A stretch of DNA of 64,000 bases from CAVPHV01 sp963821095 (GCA_963821095.1 CAWGCJ010000023.1:410701-474700); one strand, 5' to 3'; positions 33,036 to 42,473 are shown, counted from the first letter of the stretch. The notes: generated from the letters alone by a model not told the origin. Made by a program: numbers and translations.

Positions 33036-35189
33036 TCAATCCGTTTGACCAGGCGCCGCTGCGTGCCGGTTGCGACGACGGATCAGGAGCACGCCGGCTC
33101 CGGCGCCAAACGCAAGCATGCCGCCCGCCAGGAGAGCGGTTGGCCAAGGAAAGCCTGGAGCCTCAGCCGGCGGTGCCGTCGATTGAGCTGACGGCGTAGT
33201 GGTCGTTGCGGTGGCCGTCGTCGGAGCGGGTGCGACGATGGGATCGAGATTCATCGCTTGCCCGCCGAGCCGCAAGACTGGTGTACGGGTTGGCCCAGCC
33301 GAGATGGGAACTGGCGGGCAAAGGATCACGGCTCCAGCCGACATCACGGTCCATGAGCACTCCACGGAGGAGTCGCCGGGGCCGCCCAGCGACAACGTGA
33401 CCGGGCCGGGGGCATCGAGGTATGGGTCGACGTCGGCGCGGCACACGGCACGTGTGTTCGGCAGCTCGCCATCGACCCGGCAGGAGGCCACGATGTGGTC
33501 GGCGTGCACCGTTGCGTCGAACGCCGCCCGCCCCGACCAGAGGGCGAGTACCTCTTCGGCACGCCGCCGGTTCACCGCGCCAAAGACCGGCGATTCCATG
33601 TTCATCAGGCTCTCGGACGTGGGTCGGACTGCCTCGGTGGCGTCCGAGTAGCACCCACCCGCGACGAACCCGACGGTGAAGTCGGCCGTGAGGTCGTCCT
33701 CGTTCCACCAGGTTCCTTCCTTCGACTCGGTCGCTACCCAGCGCTGGAACATCGGATCGAGCTCACCGATGAGGTCGCCCCACCACGCCTCCGCCTCGGC
33801 CACGTTGCGCGCACAGTTCGGGTAGCCGAACCTGGGATTGTCTGCTTCGTAGACCGAGTATTCATCGGCCAGGGCAAACAGCAGATGGCCGATTTCGTGA
33901 GAGAAGGTCGTCGCACCATTCCCAGCGGCGAAGGTGAAGGGCAAGATCGTAGAGCCGAAGACAACCTCGGGAGTGGCTCCGACGGCGGGATCGTCTTGGA
34001 ATGAAGGAAGCTCAGCAGACGCAGTGGTACCGGACGCTGCATCCGCCCGACTCATGATGACGACGGCGACGTTGGGCCCGAGCCCGAGCGGCGCCAAATC
34101 GATTCCCTCAATCCCGACCGTGGTCGGGCTCCGCTGGAACGCCTGCGAAGGCACATCCGTGCCGAGGTACCAGAAGTTGAACTTGTGCGCGTTACCGCGG
34201 AGGGGATCGATCGAGAAGGGACCCCACTCGAGGTAGATCGCCTCTTCGTCTGGCGCGGCAACATTCCCAGAGGCGCCTTGGCGGATTGGTTCGCCGTCCA
34301 GCGAGAGAATCAGGGCGGCCGCATCCGTTAGCGCCTGCAGTTCCCCACGCCAACCGGCTCCGACGAATAGGAGGTTGATTCGGTCTGCACCCGGCAGGTT
34401 GTGGCCCGGGACCAGTTCGACTGGCCGTGGCTCGATGACCTGCACTTCTCGGCGGAATCCCTCTCGGACGCAGCCGCTTTCGGCCGCGATATTGCATGCG
34501 GTGATGGTCCAACGTCCTGCCGATGGAAACGTGACTTCGACGAAGGCTTCCTCCTCGCCGCCGGCGAGCGCAGGCACTTCGGTGTGGACGTCGTCCGACC
34601 CGGCCCTACGCACGAGGAGGCTCGCCTCCTCATCGGAGGCGAGCTGATAGGAGCGGTAGACGTTGAAGGTGCGCGGATGGCCCGCGAACGCCACTGGGAG
34701 GCGGCCGGCCACGCCGATGAGACCGAGCACACCGTCATGGCTTTGGTTCATCACGACCTCACCGTGCGGAACGTCGAAATCGAGGTCAACGAAGACGCGC
34801 TGGGTGCCTTCGTCCCAGTCGGGGGCAAGATCGGGGCAGACCAGCCAATCTCGTGCGATATGACAGACGGTGCGTCGGTAGTCGTCGTTCCAGTCGGGGA
34901 ACTCCTGAGCGGAGAGGATGGCCCGCACCCCCCACTCGGGAATGACGTCCCCGGGATGGGCGAGGGCGAATCGGCAGGTCACAAGCTCTTCGACTCCGAC
35001 CGATTCTGGGCTGCACTCACCGGTGTGGATCTCATCCGGCCCGTCCAGTATCCCGTTGTCTGCCGCGGGATCTGCCTGTGCCGACGCCGGCGTCGGCATG
35101 AGGAGCAAGCCGGCAACAGCGGCAAGGATCGTGGCTCGGATCAGGACCGCGGTCGACAGCTGCCGACGTTCTGGGTGGGGTCGAGGCAT
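33036..35189 (-). CDS. secreted M64 (IgA peptidase) family metallopeptidase, membrane anchored
   Basis: About 717 aa from ATG 35189. A signal peptide (LIRATILAAVAGLLLMPTPA then SAQ) begins the protein. The zinc motif FSHEIGHLLFALADEY (about residue 430-445) is the extended HExxHxxxxxxDE form of the M64 family. Downstream FGYPNCARNV and SLMNMESPVFG are typical of M64 structure. N-terminal DUF11-like/Ig segments precede the catalytic domain. A C-terminal helix (PWPTALLAGGMLAFGAGAG followed by VLLIRRRNR) anchors it to the membrane, so the enzyme acts outside the cell. Substrate and regulation are unknown. Confidence 0.88.
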   Translation of the reverse strand: MPRPHPERRQLSTAVLIRATILAAVAGLLLMPTPASAQADPAADNGILDGPDEIHTGECSPESVGVEELVTCRFALAHPGDVIPEWGVRAILSAQEFPDWNDDYRRTVCHIARDWLVCPDLAPDWDEGTQRVFVDLDFDVPHGEVVMNQSHDGVLGLIGVAGRLPVAFAGHPRTFNVYRSYQLASDEEASLLVRRAGSDDVHTEVPALAGGEEEAFVEVTFPSAGRWTITACNIAAESGCVREGFRREVQVIEPRPVELVPGHNLPGADRINLLFVGAGWRGELQALTDAAALILSLDGEPIRQGASGNVAAPDEEAIYLEWGPFSIDPLRGNAHKFNFWYLGTDVPSQAFQRSPTTVGIEGIDLAPLGLGPNVAVVIMSRADAASGTTASAELPSFQDDPAVGATPEVVFGSTILPFTFAAGNGATTFSHEIGHLLFALADEYSVYEADNPRFGYPNCARNVAEAEAWWGDLIGELDPMFQRWVATESKEGTWWNEDDLTADFTVGFVAGGCYSDATEAVRPTSESLMNMESPVFGAVNRRRAEEVLALWSGRAAFDATVHADHIVASCRVDGELPNTRAVCRADVDPYLDAPGPVTLSLGGPGDSSVECSWTVMSAGAVILCPPVPISAGPTRTPVLRLGGQAMNLDPIVAPAPTTATATTTTPSAQSTAPPAEAPGFPWPTALLAGGMLAFGAGAGVLLIRRRNRHAAAPGQTD

Positions 35190-35413
35190 GGGGCTTGGTC
35201 TGATTCCCGGGGGCAGGCGCGGCGTGTGTGGCGTTGGTCCAGGCCCGAGTCTGGCAGCTTGGCTCACCAAGTCGGGTGAAGATGGAGGCAACGGGGCTGT
35301 CCAGATCAGAGGTCGCTCCGCTGGGTTGTGCCCGCCAGACGGGAACAATGGAGTTTCCTCACGGGCGTGATCAGAGCGACGGCCGGGCGGGTCGTTCTCC
35401 TAGATTGAGCGGC

Positions 35414-35722
35414 ATGAGGTTGAGCTACACCTTCTCCGCCACCCTCTGGGAGCCCACCGGGGAGGCATCGTGGGTCTTTGCGACGCTGCCCGAAGCCGAT
35501 TCCGATGAGATCCTCGACGAGGTGCCGCGCCGGCCGGGTTTTGGCTCGGTCAGGGTGATCGCGACCATCGGTGCGACCGAATGGTCCACGTCGCTGTTCC
35601 CATCCAAAGAACTCGGGTCGTACGTCCTGCCGGTGAAACGAGCGGTGCGAGTATCTGAGGGGATCGACGTTGGTGATGAGGCCCGCGTCACCATCCAGGT
35701 CGAGGTCGACGGGGAGCGATAG
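35414..35722 (+). CDS. DUF1905 family protein
   Basis: A 102-aa protein typical of DUF1905: FSATLWEPTGEASWVFATLP, then GFGSVRVIATIGATEWSTSL, FPSKELGSYVLPVKRAVRVS, and DEARVTIQVEV. A -10 box TAGATT at 35401-35406 is seven bases before the ATG, and no leader is needed. Function is unknown; the family often sits next to YdeI/DUF1801-type proteins such as the one at 41130, which is not adjacent here. Confidence 0.87.
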   Translation: MRLSYTFSATLWEPTGEASWVFATLPEADSDEILDEVPRRPGFGSVRVIATIGATEWSTSLFPSKELGSYVLPVKRAVRVSEGIDVGDEARVTIQVEVDGER

Positions 35723-35799
35723 CGTGGGTCTCGGCCTTGGGGGTAGCCGTCCTTGGTACCCTCGCGGCTGACGCAGTTCGGCGGGAGGAGGGTTCCACG

Positions 35800-36186
35800 G
35801 TGAAGCCACTCACAACTGTACTGGCGCTCAACGGCGTTGTGTCTCTGGTCCGAGCCGGCACCAACTTCTGCAAGCCGACGTCGTGGTACGTCGATGCGGA
35901 CGCGCCAAAGAGCGCGGTGGATGTCGTCCACGTCATTGGTATCGCGTACGCCGCTCTTGGGCTCACCCAGATCGGCATGTGGCGCGTCTCGGATCGACAG
36001 GCGGTGAGAGCGGTCTCCGGCGCATCGTTGGCATTTGCAGCTGGGATAGCGGCCAAGGCTCTCAGCCAAGGCTCGGGCCCAACCGACGCGTTCCATCGGC
36101 TGCGATATGCCTCCGCCGCCGAGAACGCGGGAGTGGCTGCGCTGTACGCCGTTTTGCTCTTCCGGGACCGCTCCGACACCGACTGA
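35800..36186 (+). CDS. four-helix membrane protein, unknown
   Basis: A 128-aa protein with about four hydrophobic helices (residues 5-20, 43-60, 72-90, 108-122), each ending in charged loops. Segments: KPLTTVLALNGVVSLVRAGT, VVHVIGIAYAALGLTQIGMW, VSGASLAFAAGIAAKAL, and GVAALYAVLLF. GTG 35800 is chosen because GGAGGAGGG lies about seven bases upstream; an earlier ATG 35737 lacks a ribosome site. No family name; resembles small DoxX-like membrane proteins only in topology. Confidence 0.65.
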   Translation: MKPLTTVLALNGVVSLVRAGTNFCKPTSWYVDADAPKSAVDVVHVIGIAYAALGLTQIGMWRVSDRQAVRAVSGASLAFAAGIAAKALSQGSGPTDAFHRLRYASAAENAGVAALYAVLLFRDRSDTD

Positions 36187-36272
36187 GCTGAGCGCCCGGG
36201 ATTTGCTCAGATCTCAGTCTCCTGCTCGGTCGATGGCTGGGGCACGCGGTGGCTCGAGAGTGAAACCGACCC

Positions 36273-37040
36273 CTACGCGCTGTACTCCATGATGTTGAAG
36301 GTCGCTCCCTGCGGGTCGGCGAATGAGGCGAACTTGCCCATTTCGAGCGTCATCGTTGGGACGTAGACCTCGCCGCCCATTTCGGCGACCCTCCGCTCGG
36401 TGTCGACACAGTCGGCGACGGTGAAGTATGCCGACCAGTACGCCGGTACCTCGGCGGGCACCCCGGCCGGCATCAACATCATGCCCGCCACCATTTCGTC
36501 ACCCAGCTTGAAGGTCGTGTACGGGTTTCCGGCGGCCGACTCGGTGAGAGGATTCCAGCCGAACAGGTCTCCGTAGAAGCTCTGTACTTGGTTCGGGTTC
36601 CGGGTCATCAGCTCGACCCAACAGACCCGGCCGACGTCCTCGGAGTAGAACTCGCCCTGGATCTGCGGGCCGCCAAAGAGCCCGAACACCGCGCCCTGCG
36701 GGTCGGCGATGACGGCGACCCGTGCCTCGGGAATGTCAAACGGCTGCGTGAGGACGGTGCCGCCGGAATCCGCCACCCTCGCGGCAGTGGCGTCGACGTC
36801 ATCTACGTAGACGAACACCGTCCACATGGGTGGGGTCCCAGCCAACTCAGGTCCCTGGCCCATCATTCCGCCGACCTGACGGTCGTCAACTTTGCCGATG
36901 TAGTAGTCGCCCCTTGGGGTCGGTGACACTTCGACATCACTCCATCCCAGAAGCTCCTGATAGAACGCGACCGCCGCCTTGACGTCGGGGGTCGACAAGT
37001 CGATCCAGGTGACTGCGCCGTGGGTTCCAGCATTGATCAT
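36273..37040 (-). CDS. two-domain VOC/glyoxalase-like protein
   Basis: A 255-aa protein with two VOC modules. The first: AVTWIDLSTPDVKAAVAFYQ, GTPPMWTVFVYVDDVDATAA, IPEARVAVIADPQGAVFGLF. The second: GRVCWVELMTRNPNQVQSFY, YWSAYFTVADCVDTERRVAE, GKFASFADPQGATFNIM. Two copies make a monomer able to carry the whole metal site, as in the 27-kDa antigen CFP30B-type proteins of actinobacteria. Start 37040 is chosen because the conserved TWIDLST segment follows. Reaction unknown. Confidence 0.88.
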   Translation of the reverse strand: MINAGTHGAVTWIDLSTPDVKAAVAFYQELLGWSDVEVSPTPRGDYYIGKVDDRQVGGMMGQGPELAGTPPMWTVFVYVDDVDATAARVADSGGTVLTQPFDIPEARVAVIADPQGAVFGLFGGPQIQGEFYSEDVGRVCWVELMTRNPNQVQSFYGDLFGWNPLTESAAGNPYTTFKLGDEMVAGMMLMPAGVPAEVPAYWSAYFTVADCVDTERRVAEMGGEVYVPTMTLEMGKFASFADPQGATFNIMEYSA

Positions 37041-37221
37041 GTGACCACACCTCCTCAGGACCAGCCTATGTCGCCGGCAGCGGGCCACGAGGGTCGTTTG
37101 TCACTCATAAAGAACCGGCAATGGGGTCTGGCGCCGGGCCATGCGCCTCCGGTGGTGGCTCACTTGAGATAGAGGGGGTTGGACGGCGCCGCTGCTCAGG
37201 GCACAGTGAGGTTCGTCGGCA

Positions 37222-38262
37222 CTAGGCGGACAGGGCCGCCGCCTTGATCTCGACGGCCGGTAGGACAAGATCAAAACAGGTTCGCTCGCCGTTTCTGCGA
37301 TAGTCGAGAGTGCCGTCCATGAGACCGGCCAGGGTGCGCGACACATAGAGTCCGAGACCAAGCGAGTCGGTATTCCCGTTCGAGGGGTGAACCCGCACAT
37401 GAGGCTCGAACATGGAGGTTGCGCGTCCGTTCGGAACACCCACCCCGTCATCACTGACCGTGATGACACAGTCTTTGGCCGCACGGTGGATACGGATTTC
37501 GATGTCATCGCCACCGTACCGATGGGCGTTCTGCAGGAGGTTGCGAACGATCTGACGAACCCGAAGGCTGTCCGCGCAAGCCGTCCTCGTGGCGTCACCG
37601 TCGTCAGTCACCCTCACGTTTGATGAGGGCCAGCCCTCGGTGGCCATGGCAACCGCGCTGGCTACGCAGGCGCCGAGATCGACGGCGGCTTTCAGCACCT
37701 TGATCCTCTCTATGTCCGCACGTGCTGCCACCAGCAGGTCCTCGATGAGGGCCTCTAGCTCAGAGCTCTGCTGTGCGATGAGACCACAGAACTCTGCCAC
37801 CTCATCGGTGGTGAAGGACGCGGCTCGATCTGTTAGCTCGTGCGACAGCCCTACCACGGTGCTCAGGGGGGTTCTCAGCTCGTGGGAGATCGTCCCGATG
37901 AGTCGATCCTTCTCTTCGACGACCTGGCGTAGACGGCTCTGGGAGAGGTCGCGCAGGTAGCCGACCAGCCAGCCCAAGCCGATCATGCCGAGGTTTCCGA
38001 CTACGCCACTGGCAGTGGTGAGCATGAGCGAATACCCATGGGCGATGTATTCCAGGATCACATTCAACAGGAACGCTGCCACCCCGGCTTCAGCCCCGCG
38101 CTTGCTGCCGTAGAGGAGACCGATCGTCGTCACCGGCAGCAGAGCGAAGATGCCATACGTGCCCTTGGTATGCCAGAACACGGGCACCATGGCGAGATAG
38201 ACGCCGACCGTCAAGGCGACCGTGACCGCTGGTGATAGTCGGCTGAACCAGTTCGATCGCAT
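37222..38262 (-). CDS. sensor histidine kinase with five-helix membrane sensor
   Basis: A 346-aa kinase: about four to five transmembrane helices (residues 13-100), then a HisKA domain with IGTISHELRTPLSTVVGLSH (His about 129), and a HATPase domain with NLLQNAHRYGGDDI (N box), VSDDGVGVPNG (G1) and TDSLGLGLYVS (G2/F). A cytoplasmic linker (VGYLRDLSQSRLRQVVEEKD) precedes the His. No response regulator lies next to it on either side; the AraC-like gene 38451-39395 is a transcription factor but lacks a receiver domain. Signal unknown. Confidence 0.9.
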   Translation of the reverse strand: MRSNWFSRLSPAVTVALTVGVYLAMVPVFWHTKGTYGIFALLPVTTIGLLYGSKRGAEAGVAAFLLNVILEYIAHGYSLMLTTASGVVGNLGMIGLGWLVGYLRDLSQSRLRQVVEEKDRLIGTISHELRTPLSTVVGLSHELTDRAASFTTDEVAEFCGLIAQQSSELEALIEDLLVAARADIERIKVLKAAVDLGACVASAVAMATEGWPSSNVRVTDDGDATRTACADSLRVRQIVRNLLQNAHRYGGDDIEIRIHRAAKDCVITVSDDGVGVPNGRATSMFEPHVRVHPSNGNTDSLGLGLYVSRTLAGLMDGTLDYRRNGERTCFDLVLPAVEIKAAALSA

Positions 38263-38450
38263 CAGTCGCCTTCTCGCGGCACCACAACAACCTTCTATCG
38301 GCAGGAAGACGAGATTGGTTGAGCCGGGTCAGGCCTTTTCCGCGCACCGGACAAGGCCGGCAGGGTCGCACGGTCGGGCCGTCGCCATTCCCTGCGGACC
38401 TGCGTTGCGATGCCGTCAGTCCTGGCGAACGACTCCGATGTCGTGAACCC

Positions 38451-39395
38451 TCAGACGGATGACAGGGCACGAACCCTGTGTTCCTTCGGGCTGACCCCGC
38501 GAATCCGCTTGAACGCTGTGCTGAGGGCGAACGGACTGCTGTAGCCAACCCTTCTGGCCACCGAGCCAACGGTCGCGTCCGGTTCGCGCAGCAGATCGGC
38601 GGCCAGCGCCACTCGCCAGCCGGTGAGGAAGGTCATCGGCGGTTCGCCGACAAGATCGTGAAACCGCCGGGCCAGTGCGGCACGTGACGCCCCGGCCTCC
38701 GCGGCGAGGCTCGCCACGGTCCACGAGTGGTCGGGTCGGTCATACATCATCCGCAGCGCCTCACCGACGATCGGGTCACCCTGTGCTCGGTACCAGGCCG
38801 GTGCTTCGGCCTCGGGACGAGCCAGCCACTCCCGCAGAAAGGCGATGAGCAGCAGATCGAGCAAGCGATCGAGCACTGCCGACTGGCCGGGATCATCCTT
38901 CACGACTTCGGCGACGAGTAGCGGAATGAGTGGGCTGTCCCACTGATGACTCTCTAGAGACAACACCGGCGGGAGGGCTCGCAGTAGGCGCTCACTGACG
39001 TCCCCCATTGCCTCGTAAGCACCAACGAGCATCACCGTCGACCCATTGGGGTCGTTGCCCCAGGTCCGTACGCCGAGGTCCAATTCCTCGAACAGGTCCA
39101 CGCCGTCGACGGTGGTGCAACGCTGGCCGGGATGGATCACGATGTCGGGCGGTGTGTCGGGGTCGTCGGCGACGATGTAGTGATCGGGCCCGCGGGTGAC
39201 GGCTACGTCGCCGGGACCGAGCCGAACCCGTTCTCCCTCGTCGGGGATGATCCAAGCCTCACCTTCCGCCATGGCGATCAACGTGATCGGCGCCTCGGCG
39301 AGGACCTGCAGGGACCACGGCGGACTCATGATCGACCGCAGCAGGAAGGCGCCGCGGGCGCGTGGTCCGTCGAGCAGGCTGGCAAGAGCATCCAT
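38451..39395 (-). CDS. AraC-family regulator with cupin sensor
   Basis: A 314-aa regulator. The N-terminal part (MDALASLLDGPRARGAFLLR... PPWSLQVLAEAPITLIAMAE) is a cupin-like AraC effector domain (AraC_binding_2/ligand pocket). The C-terminal 100 residues are the two-helix-turn-helix AraC domain: WTVASLAAEAGASRAALARR, FHDLVGEPPMTFLTGWRVAL, VGSVARRVGYSSPFALSTAF then KRIRGVSPKEHR. It is divergent from the NmrA-DUF1772 genes with about 115 bp between, so it probably regulates them, a frequently seen arrangement. Confidence 0.9.
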   Translation of the reverse strand: MDALASLLDGPRARGAFLLRSIMSPPWSLQVLAEAPITLIAMAEGEAWIIPDEGERVRLGPGDVAVTRGPDHYIVADDPDTPPDIVIHPGQRCTTVDGVDLFEELDLGVRTWGNDPNGSTVMLVGAYEAMGDVSERLLRALPPVLSLESHQWDSPLIPLLVAEVVKDDPGQSAVLDRLLDLLLIAFLREWLARPEAEAPAWYRAQGDPIVGEALRMMYDRPDHSWTVASLAAEAGASRAALARRFHDLVGEPPMTFLTGWRVALAADLLREPDATVGSVARRVGYSSPFALSTAFKRIRGVSPKEHRVRALSSV

Positions 39396-39511
39396 GGCGT
39401 AGACGCTAACACATGGATGTGAGCGTTTCAGCTATGGACCATCTCACCTTGGGTCAATACCGTTCCGAGCAGTGAGTCCGAGAAACGGACCAGAGACGAA
39501 TGGGAACAATC

Positions 39512-40345
39512 ATGACCACCACCCACGCCAAGCCAATCCTGGTGACGGGCGCTACCGGCAAGACCGGTCGCCGCATCGTCGAGCGGCTCACCTCGGCCGG
39601 ACTGCCAGTCCGTGCCGGGTCCCGGACCGCCGAGCCGCCGTTCGACTGGTATGACCCATCCACGTGGGACCTCGCTCTCGACGGTGTGGCCGCGGCCTAC
39701 ATCTCGTACTGGCCGGACCTTGCGGTTCCCGGCGCAGTCGAGGCCACGAGCAAGTTCGCCAATCTGGCCGTCGAAAAGGGGATTCGGCGACTGGTGCTGT
39801 TGGCCGGACGTGGCGAGGCTGAGGCCGAGCGCGCCGAGCAGGCCGTGGCCGAGTCCGGCGCAGACCTGACGATCGTCCGTTCCACCTGGTTCATGCAGAA
39901 CTTCAGTGAAGGCGACTTCCTCGCCCCGGTCCTGAGCGGTGAGGTCACACTGCCCGCCGGCGACATGGTCGAACCGTTTGTCGACGCCGACGACATCGCC
40001 GACGTTGCCGTGGCTGCGCTGACCGAGGACGGACACGTTGGCGAGTTGTATGTGTTGACCGGACCGAGACTGCTGTCGTTCGGTGAGGCGATTGGCGAGA
40101 TCGCGACGGCGACCGGCCGGGACATCCGATATGAGCCTGTATCGGTGGACGAGTTTGCCGGCGCAATGGCAGCCCAGAACGTGCCACCGGAGGCGATCGA
40201 GATCTTCAGCTTCTTGTTTGGCGAGGTTCTTGACGGCCGCAATGCTCACCTCACCGACGGTGTGCAACGCGCGCTGGGGCGCGAACCCCGGGACTTCAGG
40301 GTCTTCGCGAGGGACGCGGCAGCTGCCGGCGCCTGGGACAAGTAG
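39512..40345 (+). CDS. NmrA-like NAD(P)-binding oxidoreductase
   Basis: A 277-aa extended-SDR/NmrA protein. The nucleotide motif is KPILVTGATGKTGRRIVERL (GxTGxxG) at the N-terminus; the catalytic region lacks a Tyr-x-x-x-Lys, as in NmrA/NAD(P)H-quinone reductase 2-like members. Other blocks: RLVLLAGRGEAEAERAEQA, LTIVRSTWFMQNFSEGDF, VDADDIADVAVAALT, YVLTGPRLLSFGEAI. The start may also be ATG 39500. It is the first gene of a two-gene operon; the DUF1772 gene begins 13 bp after its stop. Probably acts on a quinone or works as a redox sensor. Confidence 0.88.
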   Translation: MTTTHAKPILVTGATGKTGRRIVERLTSAGLPVRAGSRTAEPPFDWYDPSTWDLALDGVAAAYISYWPDLAVPGAVEATSKFANLAVEKGIRRLVLLAGRGEAEAERAEQAVAESGADLTIVRSTWFMQNFSEGDFLAPVLSGEVTLPAGDMVEPFVDADDIADVAVAALTEDGHVGELYVLTGPRLLSFGEAIGEIATATGRDIRYEPVSVDEFAGAMAAQNVPPEAIEIFSFLFGEVLDGRNAHLTDGVQRALGREPRDFRVFARDAAAAGAWDK

Positions 40346-40358
40346 GGGAGGACGGACG

Positions 40359-40853
40359 ATGGATGTACTTCAAGGAAATCTGTTGATGGTGGCGACGATC
40401 ACGATGGGGATCGGAGCGGGGGTCTACATGCTCTACTCCTTCGCCATCATGCCTGGTCTGGCCAAGACCGACGACAGGACCTTCGTCGGCGCATTCCAGC
40501 AAATCGACACGGCGATCGTCGGACCGTTCCTGATCGTCTTCTTCATCGCTCCGCTGGTTTCCGCCGCTCTCGCCGCGGCGCTCCATCTCGGTGGTGACGA
40601 CCGGTCTGGGTTGGTCTTGATTGCCGGTGCGATCGTTGTCCAACTCGTGATGCTCGGCATCACCTTGGGGGTCAACGTCCCGCTCAACGACGCAATCAAG
40701 GCGGCCGGAGATCCAAACGAGATTGACGTTGCCGCCGTCCGAGAGCGGTTCAGCGAGGCGAAGTGGGCCCGCTGGAATGCCGTGCGGGCAGGCGCCGCCA
40801 CCGTTGCGTTCGGGTTCCTTGCATGGGCACTGGTGCTCCAGGGAGGTTCATGA
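40359..40853 (+). CDS. DUF1772 family membrane protein
   Basis: A 164-aa protein with about four transmembrane helices (residues 8-30, 52-72, 82-102, 140-160). DUF1772 traits: AGVYMLYSFAIMPGLAKTDD, FQQIDTAIVGPFLIVFFIAP, LGITLGVNVPLNDAI, and RFSEAKWARWNAVRAGAAT. These small membrane proteins often follow NmrA-like genes and AraC regulators. ATG 40359 has GGGGAGGA upstream. Function unknown. Confidence 0.88.
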   Translation: MDVLQGNLLMVATITMGIGAGVYMLYSFAIMPGLAKTDDRTFVGAFQQIDTAIVGPFLIVFFIAPLVSAALAAALHLGGDDRSGLVLIAGAIVVQLVMLGITLGVNVPLNDAIKAAGDPNEIDVAAVRERFSEAKWARWNAVRAGAATVAFGFLAWALVLQGGS

Positions 40854-40924
40854 AGGAGGCTTCCGCAAGGTGGACCTCAGTCGGCTCCCAAGTAGTGGCA
40901 TAAACGGGCTGCGGGGTCATCGCT

Positions 40925-40964
40925 CGCTTCCTCGTCGGCCTGGGGCCGGGTCGACGAGGAAGCG
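40925..40964 (+). terminator. hairpin terminator after the NmrA-DUF1772 operon
   Basis: CGCTTCCTCGTCG (40925-40937) and CGACGAGGAAGCG (40952-40964) make a perfect 13-bp stem with a 14-nt loop, 72 bp after the DUF1772 stop. No T-tract. The rest of the gap up to 41130 carries only a minus-strand fragment (next entry). Confidence 0.6.
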
Positions 40965-41000
40965 GTCAAGCTGACAGCCAAGATTGGCGTAGCTCACGCC

Positions 41001-41105
41001 TCAAGGGCAAGATCCTCGACTCCGGCCTGGTAGGTCAGTTGTCGGCCCACCAGCTCAACGTTCGCTCACAATGCGCTCAATGGCAGGCTGGAACACCCTC
41101 CGTGC
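41001..41105 (-). pseudogene. possible 3' end of a lost gene
   Basis: On the minus strand, ending at TGA 41001-41003, a frame reads NVELVGRQLTYQAGVEDLAL followed by EA. Upstream, in another frame, FQPAIERIVSE appears to continue it, with a frameshift near 41065. It looks like the C-terminal helix of an unknown protein. No start and no family. It lies in the gap between the DUF1772 and DUF1801 genes. Confidence 0.3.
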
Positions 41106-41129
41106 CCTTCGGGTGCTCGTCTGGTGGGA

Positions 41130-41708
41130 TCAGATGTCGCGGAAGCCTTTGCCGTCCAGGATCTTGTCGGCGTACTTCTCGACTCGCGCCTGGCGAGTCT
41201 TCGCTTGCTTGGCGCTAGAGATGAAGAGGTTGTATTCCCGCTGCCGTCCAGGGGTCAGAGACTCGAATGCAATCTTGAAGGCCGGGTCTTGGTCAAGGCG
41301 ATTCTGGAGCTCCTCGATCAAGACGGGCTCGGGTGCTGGGCCGACCTCGAGGCCCGATTCCTCTACATCGATAGCCTCGCCGATGTAGGCCTTGACGGTG
41401 TCGCCCAGCTGGGCCACCTCGTCAACGGAGGTGAACCGAATGCGGCGAGCCGATCGTGAGTTCGGCCCCTGATCCTCGAGAACGCCGTCAGGATCGTTCA
41501 ACAAGGCACCCTTGAAGAACATGAGTGCGAGGAACTCCTTCATCTCCTGGAGGATGACGATGTTCTGGCCGCCATGGCTGTAGCACGGCTTGCCCCACTT
41601 GATCTGTTCGGTCAAGCCACAGCTCAGCAAGATTTGGCGCAGGCCGGCCATCTCCTCCGGCCACTTCTCCGACCGTTCGATGTATGCATCTACCTCGGGG
41701 GTCACCAT
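41130..41708 (-). CDS. DUF1801/YdeI-like protein
   Basis: A 192-aa protein with the YdhG/YdeI (DUF1801) fold: AYIERSEKWPEEMAGLRQIL, then EQIKWGKPCYSHGGQNIVIL, FLALMFFKGALLNDPDGVLE, SRSARRIRFTSVDEVAQL. The C-terminal third (LTPGRQREYNLFISSAKQAK then TRQARVEKYADKIL) is a bacteriocin-protection (OmdA) helical motif typical of YdeI. Start ATG 41708 is chosen over longer frames since the fold begins there. Function unknown; relatives protect against antimicrobial peptides or bind iron. Confidence 0.87.
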   Translation of the reverse strand: MVTPEVDAYIERSEKWPEEMAGLRQILLSCGLTEQIKWGKPCYSHGGQNIVILQEMKEFLALMFFKGALLNDPDGVLEDQGPNSRSARRIRFTSVDEVAQLGDTVKAYIGEAIDVEESGLEVGPAPEPVLIEELQNRLDQDPAFKIAFESLTPGRQREYNLFISSAKQAKTRQARVEKYADKILDGKGFRDI

Positions 41709-41930
41709 CACTCCGATCAGCAACGTGCCGGTGTGGCACCGTCGGCCGACACCAACGAGACAATACACCTGCGTGGATTTGCGCTAGGGGAGCGACCGAA
41801 TGCCCTTGAGTCCTAGGCCACGGCATACATGATGTGAGGTCTGGCTTCCCGATGGGCGACGCCTTGGTGGTCGACGATGGCGCACCGGCACGTCTGACTC
41901 CGGTTGTTGGTGGTGCTACGGTCGCCAGCG

Positions 41931-42473
41931 ATGACCGCCCAGCGCTACTTCGCATTCCTGCGTGCCATCAACACTGGCGGCCGCAGGCTCACCAATGAGC
42001 AGATCATTGGACCGTTCGTCGGACTCGGATTCAGAGATGTTGTCGCCTACCAGGCGGCCGGGAACGTCTGCTTCCTTGCTGAAGACCCTGATGAGGCACA
42101 AGTCTCTCGAATCGAAGCCGCCCTCAGCGAAGCGTTTGGGTTCGACGCTCCGGCGTTCCTGCGCGAAGCCGGTGACCTTCGTTCCGTCCTCGAGGCCCAG
42201 CCATTCACAGCGCACGAGATGAGCCGGACGGAGGGCCGGATCCAAGTGTCGTTCCTGCGCACAGCGCCAGATGAGACGACTCTCGCGGAGGTGCATCGTC
42301 TTGTACCGCCTGATGACCGAATCGCATTCGTCGACGCACATTGGCTTTGGTTGCCGACGGGTCGGATCAGCGGCTCAGTGCTGCCGGTCGCAGCCGTCGA
42401 GGATGTGGTCGGGCCGATGACGATGCGGACGCTCGGCACGGTGGCGCGCATGCATCGGAAGTTCGCCACCTGA
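41931..42473 (+). CDS. DUF1697 family protein
   Basis: A 180-aa protein: YFAFLRAINTGGRRLTNEQI followed by IGPFVGLGFRDV, YQAAGNVCF, FLREAGDLRSVLEAQPF, SFLRTAPDETTLAEV, and the last helix MTMRTLGTVARMHRKFA. The first block and the TMRxxxTxxxMxxK end are the DUF1697 signature. A -10 box TACGGT (41917-41922) lies eight bases upstream of ATG 41931, so it is probably leaderless. Function unknown. Confidence 0.85.
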   Translation: MTAQRYFAFLRAINTGGRRLTNEQIIGPFVGLGFRDVVAYQAAGNVCFLAEDPDEAQVSRIEAALSEAFGFDAPAFLREAGDLRSVLEAQPFTAHEMSRTEGRIQVSFLRTAPDETTLAEVHRLVPPDDRIAFVDAHWLWLPTGRISGSVLPVAAVEDVVGPMTMRTLGTVARMHRKFAT

